64,000 nt of DNA. Origin: HdN1 sp964473645. GTDB taxonomy: Bacteria > Pseudomonadota > Gammaproteobacteria > Pseudomonadales > Ketobacteraceae. The translations under genes were made by a program, and so were the position numbers. The DNA is taken from NCBI GenBank assembly GCA_964473645.1, contig CAYYPW010000007.1, positions 62,001 through 126,000 of the forward strand, read 5' to 3'. Positions 10,501 to 19,800 of the stretch are shown here, piece by piece. The notes below the pieces were generated by a model. The model saw nothing but the letters and a program-made list of their open reading frames with translations, made no database searches and was not told the origin of the DNA. How positions within the stretch are numbered: the first letter of the stretch is position 1; each line of letters opens with the position of its first letter.

Positions 10501-13500
10501 TGGCGTGTCACTTTCAAATATGCAACATCTAGGCAAGGTTTTTCCGCAGGTACGATATGGGAACGCAACATGGGCGTTGTGTCCACCATAAACTGCGCAG
10601 CTTTGCACCAAGCGTCCAGATTAAACTCGCCCTTCGTCGCAATGCGAACCCCCAAACTGTTTTTCAAGGTCTTGGGGTCGAGCAATGTATCGAGATACAT
10701 ATCGCGTTGCATGGGTGATAATGGACGTAGCTCATATTGCTGAGCATCCACATTCAGCAGTTCGTATAGTTCGCTTTCTTCAATGAGTTCGATGTTATCT
10801 ATCAACACCGACGAATCAGCTACCATTTGTTCAACGATGCGCTGGTAGCGCTGCATCATTTGCCCAATGGTGGACGCCTCGAACAAATCCGTATTGTATT
10901 CGGCAACGCCGCTATACGCGCCTGCACTATTTTCAAGAATCAGTGTCAGCTCATATTTCGCTGTTTTATGCTCGCGTGGTACTGACGAGATCTTTAAACC
11001 AGCACTATCTGCTTGCAGGGATTCTTCTGGGGTATTTTGCAGAGCAAACCCGACTTGTGCACCTGGGGCGTGCTCGCTACTGCGTTCAAACTGTAAGGCA
11101 TCTGCTAAAACGTCGATCGGCATATCTTGATGCGCATAGGCACCCAGAGCGACTTCTTTCATTTGTTGCAGATAATTCGCAACGCTGGGGTTACCCTCAA
11201 GTTTGGTGCGTATGACCAGCCCATTGATGAAGAAACCAATCAAACCCTCTATCTCTGTACGATTTCGTCCTGCGATCGGTGTTCCGACCGAGATATCCTT
11301 TTGGTTGGCATAACGACTCAACAATATCTGGTATGCCCCCATCAAAACCATAAAGGGCGTTAAGCCTTGAGCATCGCAAAATGCATTAACACGTGCCGAC
11401 AATTCAGACGACAATTGCACCGGGAAGTGTGCGCCATTAAAGGTTTGTCGTTTGGGTCGCGGTTTATCTGTCGGCAGCCGCAATACATCAGGAGCGCCCT
11501 TCAAGGCGTTCAACCAATAGGCACGCAGCTTTTGCATGACCTCGCCGGATAACCAATGTCGTTGCCAAACAGCAAAATCAGAATATTGCAACGGCAATTC
11601 GGATAACGGAGAAGATTGGCCGCGACTGAAGGCTTGATACAGCGATTGTACTTCGCGCACCAGCACGCCGATCGACCAACCGTCAGCGATGATATGATGC
11701 ATGTTCAGCAACAACACATGCTCAGTCGACGATAACTTCAATACACGGGTGCTGAATAGAGAATCGCTGGAAAGTTGAAAGGTTTTATTAGCATCCACGT
11801 CGACCCAGTGTGCAACGCGCGATTGCTGCTCTATCGAAGATAATGCTGACAGATCTTCGACGGGGCTGCGCCAAGGCGCGGGCAACGCAACGTTCAAACG
11901 TGGCATGCCATCTTCCACCAGGAAGTTTGTACGCAGTGTTTCATGACGGCGAACGATTTCAGTAAAGACCTCGTCCAGCACGCCCAAATCCAGCGCCCCT
12001 TCGATACGAAATGCAGAAGGCAGGTTGTATTCACTGGACCCTTGATTCAACTGATCGATAAACCACAGACGATACTGCGCAAACGAAAGTGTATCGCGAT
12101 TCGGTGAATCGAGAGCTTGCATGGGCGGTGCATCATCTACAAACCCTGCGCTCGACGCCGTGCTAATCAACCGCACCAGCTTTTCAACGGTTGGGGCCTC
12201 AAAAATTGCACGCACAGAAATATCAACTTTGAACAAATGGCGGATCCGCGAAACCACCTGTGTGGCCAATAAGGAATGCCCCCCCAGATCAAAGAAGTTT
12301 GCGATGACACTAATGCGATCACGACGAAGCACTTGTTGCCAGATGGCAGCGACCTGCTCTTCGCTGCTATTACGCGGCGCCAGAAATTCGCCAGAATCCA
12401 CCGTAAAGGCGAGCGGAGAGGGAAGTGCTTTGCGATCGATTTTACCGTTGGGAGTCAATGGCCAAATTGCTAAAGGGACAATGGCAGCGGGTACCATGAA
12501 TTCTGGCAAGCGCTCTTTCAAACGTTGACGCAAGGCGTCACGATCAATGGAAACAGGAGTCACCACATAGCTGACCAACTGCTCATCACGCACGAGCGTC
12601 AGTGCATCGGAAATCCCTTTTTCAGCTTTGAGCAAGCTATCGACTTCGCCTGGCTCAATGCGTAAACCGCGCAATTTTACCTGAAAATCTTTTCGGCCAC
12701 GGTAAACAAGCGCGCCATCCTCGCGGTAATACACAAGATCGCCTGTGCTATACCACTGCCCCGGTGAATAGGGGCATGCTTGAAACAGTTGCGCAGTCAA
12801 ATCGTCACGCTGATGATACCCCATCCCCACACCCACACCGGCCACACGCAGTTCACCGGTGGCACCCACGGGCATACGGCGACCGAGGCTGTCCGTTACA
12901 TACAGTTGTGTATTGGGAAGCGCTTTGCCAATAGGGAGTGCCACATCATCAGCACTCGCGGGCTGATAAAACCAAGCGGCCACGACATCGGTACACTCGG
13001 TCGGGCCATAACTATTCATCAATGACGCACCGGAAGCCTGCAACCAGTCAGAGAGCGCACCCAACCGAATCGGTTCACCACCCAACACGACATTGCGCAA
13101 CTTGGGGAAGGGGTACCCCTCACGATTCACGTTATCAACCAACGGATAAAACGCTGATGGCGCTCCATTGATGAGCGAAATCCCATAACGATGTACAGCA
13201 GCGGCCAAATAATCGGGGTCGTAATGCTCCTGTTCCGGGATAACCAGGGCACCTCCTGCGGCAAACAAGGCAAACAGGTTTTTCTGGGTCAGGTCGAATC
13301 CAAATGCACTAATCAACAACCCGCGATCATTGCCATTGAGCTTAAGCGCATCGATATACCAATGCAGTAGATTAACCTCACCGTTATGTCGCACCCCTGC
13401 CCCTTTGGGCAAACCGGTGGAACCAGAGGTATAAACCATGTACAAGCTATCGTTGGCAGTCAGATTTACCGAGACAGCACTATCAGACACCCCGGCTAAA

Positions 13501-16500
13501 CCATCGATTCCGCCCTGCCCCTCCAGACCCACGATGTTATCCAACGTCAACACACGGCAAGTTGCATCCAGTGCTACCCCCTGTTCACTTACACGTTCGA
13601 GTACACAGCGCTCACTTACCATGGCAACGGCAGAGGAATCCTGCAATAAAAACTGTAAGCGCTCGGGTGGATAGTTGGCATCCATGGGGACATAAACTGC
13701 GCCCGCTTTGACTGCACCTAACACTGCAACGGGCAACATCAAACTACGCCCAAAACAAAGCCCTACACGCTGCCCTTTGGTGACGCCTGCGTGATCCATC
13801 AGCCAATGCGCTACCTGATTACTCAGTGCATCCAACTGTGCATAAGTGAGTTGACGGTCACCACGAATGACCGCAACCTCATTTGCACGAGCACGCACCT
13901 GTGCATCGATCATCGCAATGACGTTGTCAAACCGTGGGGTTTGTTGCGGACCCTGCCATTGGCCAAGCTTATTTTTCTCTTCTGGCAGCAGCCAATCCAG
14001 TAAGCGCACAACAGGATCGTCATTCAGAATCTGGCGGTGGGCCTGTTGCATGCGAGCAAGCAGTTTTCCACCAGCAAACTCCTTAGACCAGTAGCATAAC
14101 TGTAAATTAACAGTATCACCTGCCGGGGTAATCAGTAGTTTTACAATACCCGGTACGACTGGTTGCTGAGGCAGCATACGCAATGGCTTACCTTGCCATT
14201 CGAAGGTCTTGCCGACTTCAGGTAAGCGGTAATTGAACTGGAATTCGATGGCATCGCGACTCAAATAGCGTTGGCGTGCGAGCATCGACAGATACATTGC
14301 ATCGCCCATTTTTTTCTTGTCATCGCGCACCTGGGCAAGCAATGCAGAAACGGGGGTGTCGGCACAATGCGAAAGCGCGGGCAAGGTAGAGGGCACAAAC
14401 TGGAACAGACAGGCTATTTCATCAAACTGTTCAATTGTTCGCCCCGACAAGGCTTCGACCAGCGCCAAATCCCCTGCTTCGTAATGGCAAGCCTGCAGGG
14501 CAAGCGCATACAAGGTGCGCAGGTAATTCGCAGGACGAACCCCACGTGACGAACACCAATCATCCAATTCCGCCCATTCCTGGGCATTGATGTCCCACTG
14601 ATGACGTTGTATCAAGCCAGGGTCTGGCAAACGAACGCCTAACGGTTCTACATTGGTGAGTTTTGCTTTCCAATAAGCGAAAACACTGGCGGAATCAGAT
14701 ACAGATCGACGTTGATAAACCTGCTGACAGTAGTCCTCTACACTGATCGCAGGTAATTCTCCATCCGCATAGCACGATAATACCTCCTGCAAATGCGCAA
14801 ATTTGGAAATACCGTCAAATAGCGCATGGTGTGCAGCACAAATGGCGACAAAATGGTGGTCGCCAATTTTGGTCAGCGAATAGCGAATCAATGCGCCTTT
14901 ACTAACATCCCATGCAAGCAAAGTATTGTTTTCAATCCAGGCTTCACGCTGCGACTTATCATTCCACACCCGTTGAAACTCAACATCTGCACTGTAGTCG
15001 TTATAAACAAATTCAACGGCATGAGACTGCTTGATGCCCTGATATAATGGCTCCAGCCAGGTGCGATGCGCCGTCAGCAATACCGTACGCAGAGCGGGTT
15101 GACGGTCAGACACTTTTTGCAAGGCTTGTTGCCAACGCGTCACATCAATCGCCAGCGGCAATTCAATGGCATAGCCTATGCTATTACGTGTTGTTGTCGG
15201 GTCACGTAACGAATCCAGGCAAAAATCGCGCTGTGTTGGCGTAAGCGGCAACACAGCATCATACGCTTGAGCACGCGAGCCTTGCGTTAATCCAAGCATT
15301 TCACTCAGCTGCTGCGACGGCCATAACTCAAGCGCATTGACGGGTTGCTGCAGGTTGCCTTCAAGCTGCGCAAGAAGATAAGCAAATTGTTCAGAAAACG
15401 CCTGCATGGTAGCAGCATCAAATAAATCCGTGTTGTATTCGATAACGCCGGATATTTCGCTGCCCTTGTCCAGCAGCATCAATGTCAGGTCAAGTCGAGA
15501 TGCCACCAGATCCACCGGCATGGGTTCTATCTCAAGACCACCAACGACGGTTTGTCCGGCTTCTTTACTGCTGACGTATGAAAACGCCACTTGAAACAAA
15601 GGTGAAAACGCAAGATTCCGTGGCACATTCAACGCATCAACAATCGCCTCAAACGGCAAATCCTGATGTGCTTGCGCAGACAACACCTGCTCGCGCATTT
15701 GCGATACAAAATCTGCAAAGGTCGGATTGTCTTCAAAACGACCGCGAATAACCAGTGTGTTGACGAAAAAGCCTATCAAGGATTCCAATTCGCTTTTAGT
15801 GCGACCTGCGACGGGCATACCAACGCAAAGGTCCGACTGCCCCGACCATCGAGACAACACGACCTGATAAGCAGCGAACAACAACACATACGGCGTTACA
15901 TCGAGCTGTCTCGCCAATACCCGTAAACGCTCCGCAACATCTTTAGGAATCGACAACGGCAGCGCGGCCCCATTGGCCGTCTGCAATGCAGGACGCGGTC
16001 GGTCAAAAGGTAACGCCAACTGTTCAGGGCAATTGGCCAATGCAGAACGCCAATAATTCAATTGTTTATCCAGCGTCTCACCTTGCAACCATTCGCGCTG
16101 CCACACGGCAAAATCACCGTATTGAATATCCAGTGCAGGCAATGGTGACGGATTACCCTGGCGAAATGTTGCATACAGGATTGCCATTTCACGAATGAAC
16201 ACATCCATTGACCAGCCATCGGACGCAATGTGATGCATCACCACGACCAAGCCGTGCAAATGATCATCCAGCTTAAACAACTGAGCCCTTATCAAGGGCC
16301 CAGTGGTGAGATTGAAGGGAGTGCGAATCGCCTGTTCCGCCAGGCGTTTCGCCTCTCGTCGTTGCTCCTCAGGGCTGAGCGCACTGAGGTCAACAAACGG
16401 TATCAATAACGCCGAGCTTGGGTTAACTCGTTGACGGGGTTGGTCGTCCACTGTTTCATATACTGTGCGTAATGATTCATGGCGCTCGATAATCGCCTCA

Positions 16501-16850
16501 AATGCCTGACGCAAAGCGTCACGATCAAGAATACCTTTCAGGTACAAGGCCGACGGAATATGGAACGTGCTATTGCCAGGCGCCAACTGCTCAACAAACC
16601 ACATACGCTGCTGCGCAAAGGATAACGGCAGCGCCACACTGCGATCAGCAGCAGGAATCTTGTCGTCACCGCCGCTGCTACGACGCGTTTGTCGCAAAAA
16701 CTCAATCACCTGCGCTTTAGCTGCAACCAATGCGTCCTTCAGTTCCGGCGTTAAGGCACCCTTGGGTGCCTTGAACTTGAGCTGATCCTCTTCCAGCCAG
16801 AGCTTAATGCCTGCTGCGCCAAGGCGGGAAATCAGTTCAACTACTGTCAT
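7581..16850 (-). CDS. NRPS gene C: two C-C'-A-PCP modules
   Basis: 3089-residue synthetase. Order by approximate residue: TubC-type docking head 1-55; C 70-505 (HHIASDGW); C' 530-950 (HHALFDG, 674-680); A 975-1480 (YTSGSTGLPKG, FDLTQKN); PCP 1495-1565 (LGGHSLLATQ); C 1585-2030 (HHIIADGW); C' 2040-2460 (NHILLDG, first His replaced by Asn); A 2485-2985; PCP 2995-3065; acidic tail ...SSDESRDEGFL. Both A domains read out the same specificity code, DLKNVGSDVK, which I cannot assign to an amino acid. No epimerase is present, so both residues should be incorporated as activated. The start overlaps the gene B stop by 4 bp (ATGA), implying translational coupling. The acidic tail should dock to the TubC-type head of gene D. 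Confidence 0.97.
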   Translation of the reverse strand: MTVVELISRLGAAGIKLWLEEDQLKFKAPKGALTPELKDALVAAKAQVIEFLRQTRRSSGGDDKIPAADRSVALPLSFAQQRMWFVEQLAPGNSTFHIPSALYLKGILDRDALRQAFEAIIERHESLRTVYETVDDQPRQRVNPSSALLIPFVDLSALSPEEQRREAKRLAEQAIRTPFNLTTGPLIRAQLFKLDDHLHGLVVVMHHIASDGWSMDVFIREMAILYATFRQGNPSPLPALDIQYGDFAVWQREWLQGETLDKQLNYWRSALANCPEQLALPFDRPRPALQTANGAALPLSIPKDVAERLRVLARQLDVTPYVLLFAAYQVVLSRWSGQSDLCVGMPVAGRTKSELESLIGFFVNTLVIRGRFEDNPTFADFVSQMREQVLSAQAHQDLPFEAIVDALNVPRNLAFSPLFQVAFSYVSSKEAGQTVVGGLEIEPMPVDLVASRLDLTLMLLDKGSEISGVIEYNTDLFDAATMQAFSEQFAYLLAQLEGNLQQPVNALELWPSQQLSEMLGLTQGSRAQAYDAVLPLTPTQRDFCLDSLRDPTTTRNSIGYAIELPLAIDVTRWQQALQKVSDRQPALRTVLLTAHRTWLEPLYQGIKQSHAVEFVYNDYSADVEFQRVWNDKSQREAWIENNTLLAWDVSKGALIRYSLTKIGDHHFVAICAAHHALFDGISKFAHLQEVLSCYADGELPAISVEDYCQQVYQRRSVSDSASVFAYWKAKLTNVEPLGVRLPDPGLIQRHQWDINAQEWAELDDWCSSRGVRPANYLRTLYALALQACHYEAGDLALVEALSGRTIEQFDEIACLFQFVPSTLPALSHCADTPVSALLAQVRDDKKKMGDAMYLSMLARQRYLSRDAIEFQFNYRLPEVGKTFEWQGKPLRMLPQQPVVPGIVKLLITPAGDTVNLQLCYWSKEFAGGKLLARMQQAHRQILNDDPVVRLLDWLLPEEKNKLGQWQGPQQTPRFDNVIAMIDAQVRARANEVAVIRGDRQLTYAQLDALSNQVAHWLMDHAGVTKGQRVGLCFGRSLMLPVAVLGAVKAGAVYVPMDANYPPERLQFLLQDSSAVAMVSERCVLERVSEQGVALDATCRVLTLDNIVGLEGQGGIDGLAGVSDSAVSVNLTANDSLYMVYTSGSTGLPKGAGVRHNGEVNLLHWYIDALKLNGNDRGLLISAFGFDLTQKNLFALFAAGGALVIPEQEHYDPDYLAAAVHRYGISLINGAPSAFYPLVDNVNREGYPFPKLRNVVLGGEPIRLGALSDWLQASGASLMNSYGPTECTDVVAAWFYQPASADDVALPIGKALPNTQLYVTDSLGRRMPVGATGELRVAGVGVGMGYHQRDDLTAQLFQACPYSPGQWYSTGDLVYYREDGALVYRGRKDFQVKLRGLRIEPGEVDSLLKAEKGISDALTLVRDEQLVSYVVTPVSIDRDALRQRLKERLPEFMVPAAIVPLAIWPLTPNGKIDRKALPSPLAFTVDSGEFLAPRNSSEEQVAAIWQQVLRRDRISVIANFFDLGGHSLLATQVVSRIRHLFKVDISVRAIFEAPTVEKLVRLISTASSAGFVDDAPPMQALDSPNRDTLSFAQYRLWFIDQLNQGSSEYNLPSAFRIEGALDLGVLDEVFTEIVRRHETLRTNFLVEDGMPRLNVALPAPWRSPVEDLSALSSIEQQSRVAHWVDVDANKTFQLSSDSLFSTRVLKLSSTEHVLLLNMHHIIADGWSIGVLVREVQSLYQAFSRGQSSPLSELPLQYSDFAVWQRHWLSGEVMQKLRAYWLNALKGAPDVLRLPTDKPRPKRQTFNGAHFPVQLSSELSARVNAFCDAQGLTPFMVLMGAYQILLSRYANQKDISVGTPIAGRNRTEIEGLIGFFINGLVIRTKLEGNPSVANYLQQMKEVALGAYAHQDMPIDVLADALQFERSSEHAPGAQVGFALQNTPEESLQADSAGLKISSVPREHKTAKYELTLILENSAGAYSGVAEYNTDLFEASTIGQMMQRYQRIVEQMVADSSVLIDNIELIEESELYELLNVDAQQYELRPLSPMQRDMYLDTLLDPKTLKNSLGVRIATKGEFNLDAWCKAAQFMVDTTPMLRSHIVPAEKPCLDVAYLKVTRQAVARVTVVDWSDRTLNDEEVEKLSEQIAWQPYDIHGEYQSESFVYKLNDRNLLLFRGNHILLDGVGILLHLYHQIQVAEAISRGETPPVIPDHFKDFVHQSRKETDSDVTLHYWKNAAATLEAVDFSLPPQAKMAAATPTRIVKRTRLEDAHWQQVRAYCKSIGIHPSYYFKALYGLLINVYCRAEQDFYISEVLGGRAGIHRKTFGNYFQIMPVVFPQALFAQSQSVTSLFDHVATYRKQLREVGYCSLMMQRQLLPQGRLNFMFNYYNFIASVSLWGTPVETFAYPQIQDGPIQFVVHDQDGWLDLVLIYLSSQFDDLRFGERMAHVSQQIMNGVTDMDKLSFILPDEMDTLIAQEQGPSIALDQHQTVIDKIGAQVLRSPDATAVKCGNHALTYAQLDQRSNQLARYLIGQGVGKGQRVGICLNRGLDLFVSVLGVMKAGAAYVPMDAHYPAERLSYILEDSQAPFLITQECVFARLQEEGIHVGSKQVLLMDSQRQAWSANSDASLETRPGLDDLIYVIYTSGSTGLPKGAAVYHRGEINLLHWYTQALSLTAADRFLLVSAIGFDLTQKNLFAALTVGGCVVIPEMDQYDVDLVADTLHREGITIVNCAPSAFYPVAEKTAHAGYPFSQLRFLVLGGEPIRYNGLNDWLTHPRCQCQLVNSYGPTECSDVVAAYTLANDANPPWDVIPLGYPVGNTRLQVLGERGIELPAGLVGELFIAGEGVGAGYLNRDELNAQSFLSRATGGERWYRTGDLVRRWPTGELEYIGRRDFQIKLRGLRIELGEIENALRKQAGIADSLTVVVEERLVSYVLADQQYDERACRQALRAHLPDYMIPAVLVTLEAWPLTPNGKIDRKALPPPDAHAKVEFIAPRNDTEERIAVIWRDVLGIEKIGVYDDFFDLGGHSLLAARAVSKFRAEFQVEIPLRALFEMHTVADIAAYLDTLMWAANSAEAAVSSDESRDEGFL
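9471..10733 (-). other. C' domain, gene C module 2 (altered His motif)
   Basis: Second condensation-like domain, about residues 2040-2460 of gene C, opening with LRPLSPMQRDMYLDTLLDP. The motif at 10308-10328 reads NHILLDG rather than HHxxxDG: the first His is Asn, while the second, usually catalytic, His and the Asp are kept. It lies between a complete C domain and the A domain. The change suggests relaxed selection on the structural His, or a non-condensing role. Confidence 0.75.
14001..15263 (-). other. C' domain, gene C module 1
   Basis: Second condensation-like domain at about residues 530-950 of gene C, opening with LPLTPTQRDFCLDSLRDP. The motif HHALFDG at 14811-14831 is intact. It follows a complete C domain (HHIASDGW) and precedes the A domain. 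Its opening (PLxPxQRxxxLDxLxDP) is shared with the C' of module 2 and differs from all ordinary C domains in this locus. Confidence 0.75.
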
Positions 16851-19800
16851 AGGGTGCCTTCCTCAAAATCTTCTTCATCGTCGGCTTGCGCCGAATCTTG
16901 CTCAGGTTGATACGTCAACGAGCTGATAATTTCACCGAGTGCTGCAATCGTGGGGACTTCAAACAAGGTACGAAGCGGCAGTTCAATCGACAATTTGTCC
17001 TTGATGCGCGACGCTACTTTAGTCACCAGTAACGAATGTCCGCCCAGTTCGAAGAAATCATCATAGATGCCGACTTTTGCGACGTTGAGCACCTCGGCCC
17101 AGATATCAGACAAGGCAACTTCTACTGCATTGCGGGCACCGACAAAATCCTGCGTAACGAAAGCATCCGTCGACGGTTTTGGTAGCGCTTTCTTGTCGAC
17201 TTTGCCGTTAGGGGTAATGGGCAATGCATCCAGAAAAACAAAGGCAGCTGGCACCATGAAATCAGGCAAACGTTGACGAATGCGTGCACGCATTTCCACC
17301 ACATTGGGCGTTACACCTTCACGCATTTTCAAATACGCTACCAGTGTTTTCGACGCGCTCGGTTCATCCTGACGTGCCAACACGCAGATATCCTGAACAC
17401 CCGGTTGGTGCGCAATGACGTTTTCTATTTCACCCAACTCGATACGGAAACCACGAATTTTCACCTGGTCATCGGCGCGGCCAATAATTTCCAGTGCACC
17501 GTCTTCGAGGAAACGACCGAGGTCACCCGTTTTATACATACGTGCACCAGGCACCGCACTGAACGGATCCGCCATGAAAGCGGCTTCGGTGAGGTCCGGG
17601 CGATTTAGATAGCCATGCGCCAGACCCACGCCGCCCACATATATTTCACCCGGCACACCCACAGGCACTGGACGTCGCTCGTTATCCAGCAAGTACAGCG
17701 TACTGTTCGCGATGGAATAACCGATCGGTACCGTGGTTGCGCCCGGTAAGACCTCTTTCACCTCATAGCCAGTCGAATAAGTAGAATTTTCGCAGGGCCC
17801 ATACATGTGCATGAGATGCGCAGGGCGAGCCGGGTGCGTCAAAATGGCACGCACCTGATTGGGATCACAAGCTTCACCGCCGAAAAACACATAACGCGCA
17901 TGCGCGAATACATCTGGCACCTGCTTCGACATGATGTTCATCAGGGCCGTCGTTACAAACACATGCTCCACTTTTTCCTGACGCAACAAGGCGGCAAATT
18001 TCTCCGGTTGCAGCACGATATCTTTGTCGATACCGACCAGGGTCAAACCGTTAAGCATGGCACCCCAGATCTCAAAGCTGGCAGCGTCGAACGATAAACT
18101 GGCAGCGTGCGACAGCTTTTCACCCGGTTGATTGACCCAGTAATTGGTGTTGAACACCATACGGGTAAGCCCTTTGTGCGGTAACAGCACACCTTTGGGG
18201 CGACCGGTTGAACCAGAGGTGTAAATCACACAAGCAACCGCATCGCCACCGCCAGGTGCCACCACAGTGGTATGCACACCGGGCAAGCGGGCCAACAAAT
18301 CGACTATGTCTTCCCAGGCAATGACACGGCTCTGACCACTGTTGGCGGCAAAGGTAAAGCGCTCCACCGAACGTTTCGATGTGATGATTACGGGCGTTTG
18401 CGTGTCAGTGACCATGTATTGCAAACGATCTTCAGGATAAGCGGGATCAAGAGGCACATAAGATGCACCAGCTTTCAAAATACCCAACACCCCTACGATC
18501 ATTTCCAGAGAACGTTCGAAACTGATAACGATGCGATCGCCCGGCTTCACACCACACGACAACAGGTATGCCGCCATGCGATTGGCTTTATCCAGCAGTT
18601 GCGCATAAGTGACCCGACGTCCGTTCATGTGCCAGGCGTCGATGGAACCATGGCGCGCCGCCACGGCATCGAACAATTGGCCCAAGGATTTCGACGAGGG
18701 AATTTCACGATCAGTGTTGTTCCACTCCACCGTCATTCGCTGTACTTCATCCGCCGTGAGCATATTCAGATCACGAATCGGTGCGCCTGGATGCGAAGCA
18801 ACGCCTTCCATCAGCTGCGCGATGTGATGAAGCATGCGCGAAATGACCGGCGCTTCAAATTGAATGCTGTCGTAGGAGAAGCGTACGATCAACGAGTCCT
18901 TCACCGGAATACCGATCAAGGTCAACGGGAAGTTGGTTTGTTGGAAGGCTTCGACTTCACCAATGCGCAATGAGGCTTGTGATTGCTCCAACGAATCATC
19001 GATCGGGTAGTTCTCGAACACGAGAATGGATTCGAACAAGGGTTGTTTGCCACCCACCTCGCTCCACTGCTGCACGTCCACCAATGACGTGGACTCATAA
19101 CGCTTCAACTCAACCTGCGTAGATTGCATTTTCTGCAACCAATGGATAAAGCCCTTGTCTGGATCGACCAGTAAGCGCAATGGCAAGGTGTTAATAAACA
19201 AACCCACCATTTGCTCAACACCGGGCAAATCTGCCGGGCGCCCAGAAACCGTCGTTCCAAACACAATATCGTTTTCGCCACTGTAACGCTGCAACAACAC
19301 GGCCCAGACGCCTTGCATGACATGGTTCAACGTCAGGTGGTGTTGCTTTGCAATCGACTGCAACTTGTTCAGCACATTGCCGTGCAATACTACTTCCATC
19401 TCACGGTAACGGTCTGCGTGATTGGCAGCATCGTCGAGTTTATGTTTGATAACAGCCGTGCTGTTCTTAACGGGTATCGGCGTTGCGGCAGCAAAACCAT
19501 GCAAATATTGACGCCAGAAGGCTTCTGCTGCCTTGCGATCCTGCTTTTGCAACCAGCCAATAAACGACTGATACGAAGGTGCACGCGACAAATTCAATGG
19601 CTGGCCACTGGTAAGAGCATCATAGGCCGCGAACAATTCGCCAAACACAATCGGCAACGACCACCCATCCAACAGAATGTGATGGAAGCTCCACACAAAC
19701 TGATGGGTCTCGGTGGAATCTGCATTCGCGGGCATTTTGATCCAACTGAAGCGCAATACCCCCGGCTTACGGAAATTGAAACCGAGATTACGATCATCGA

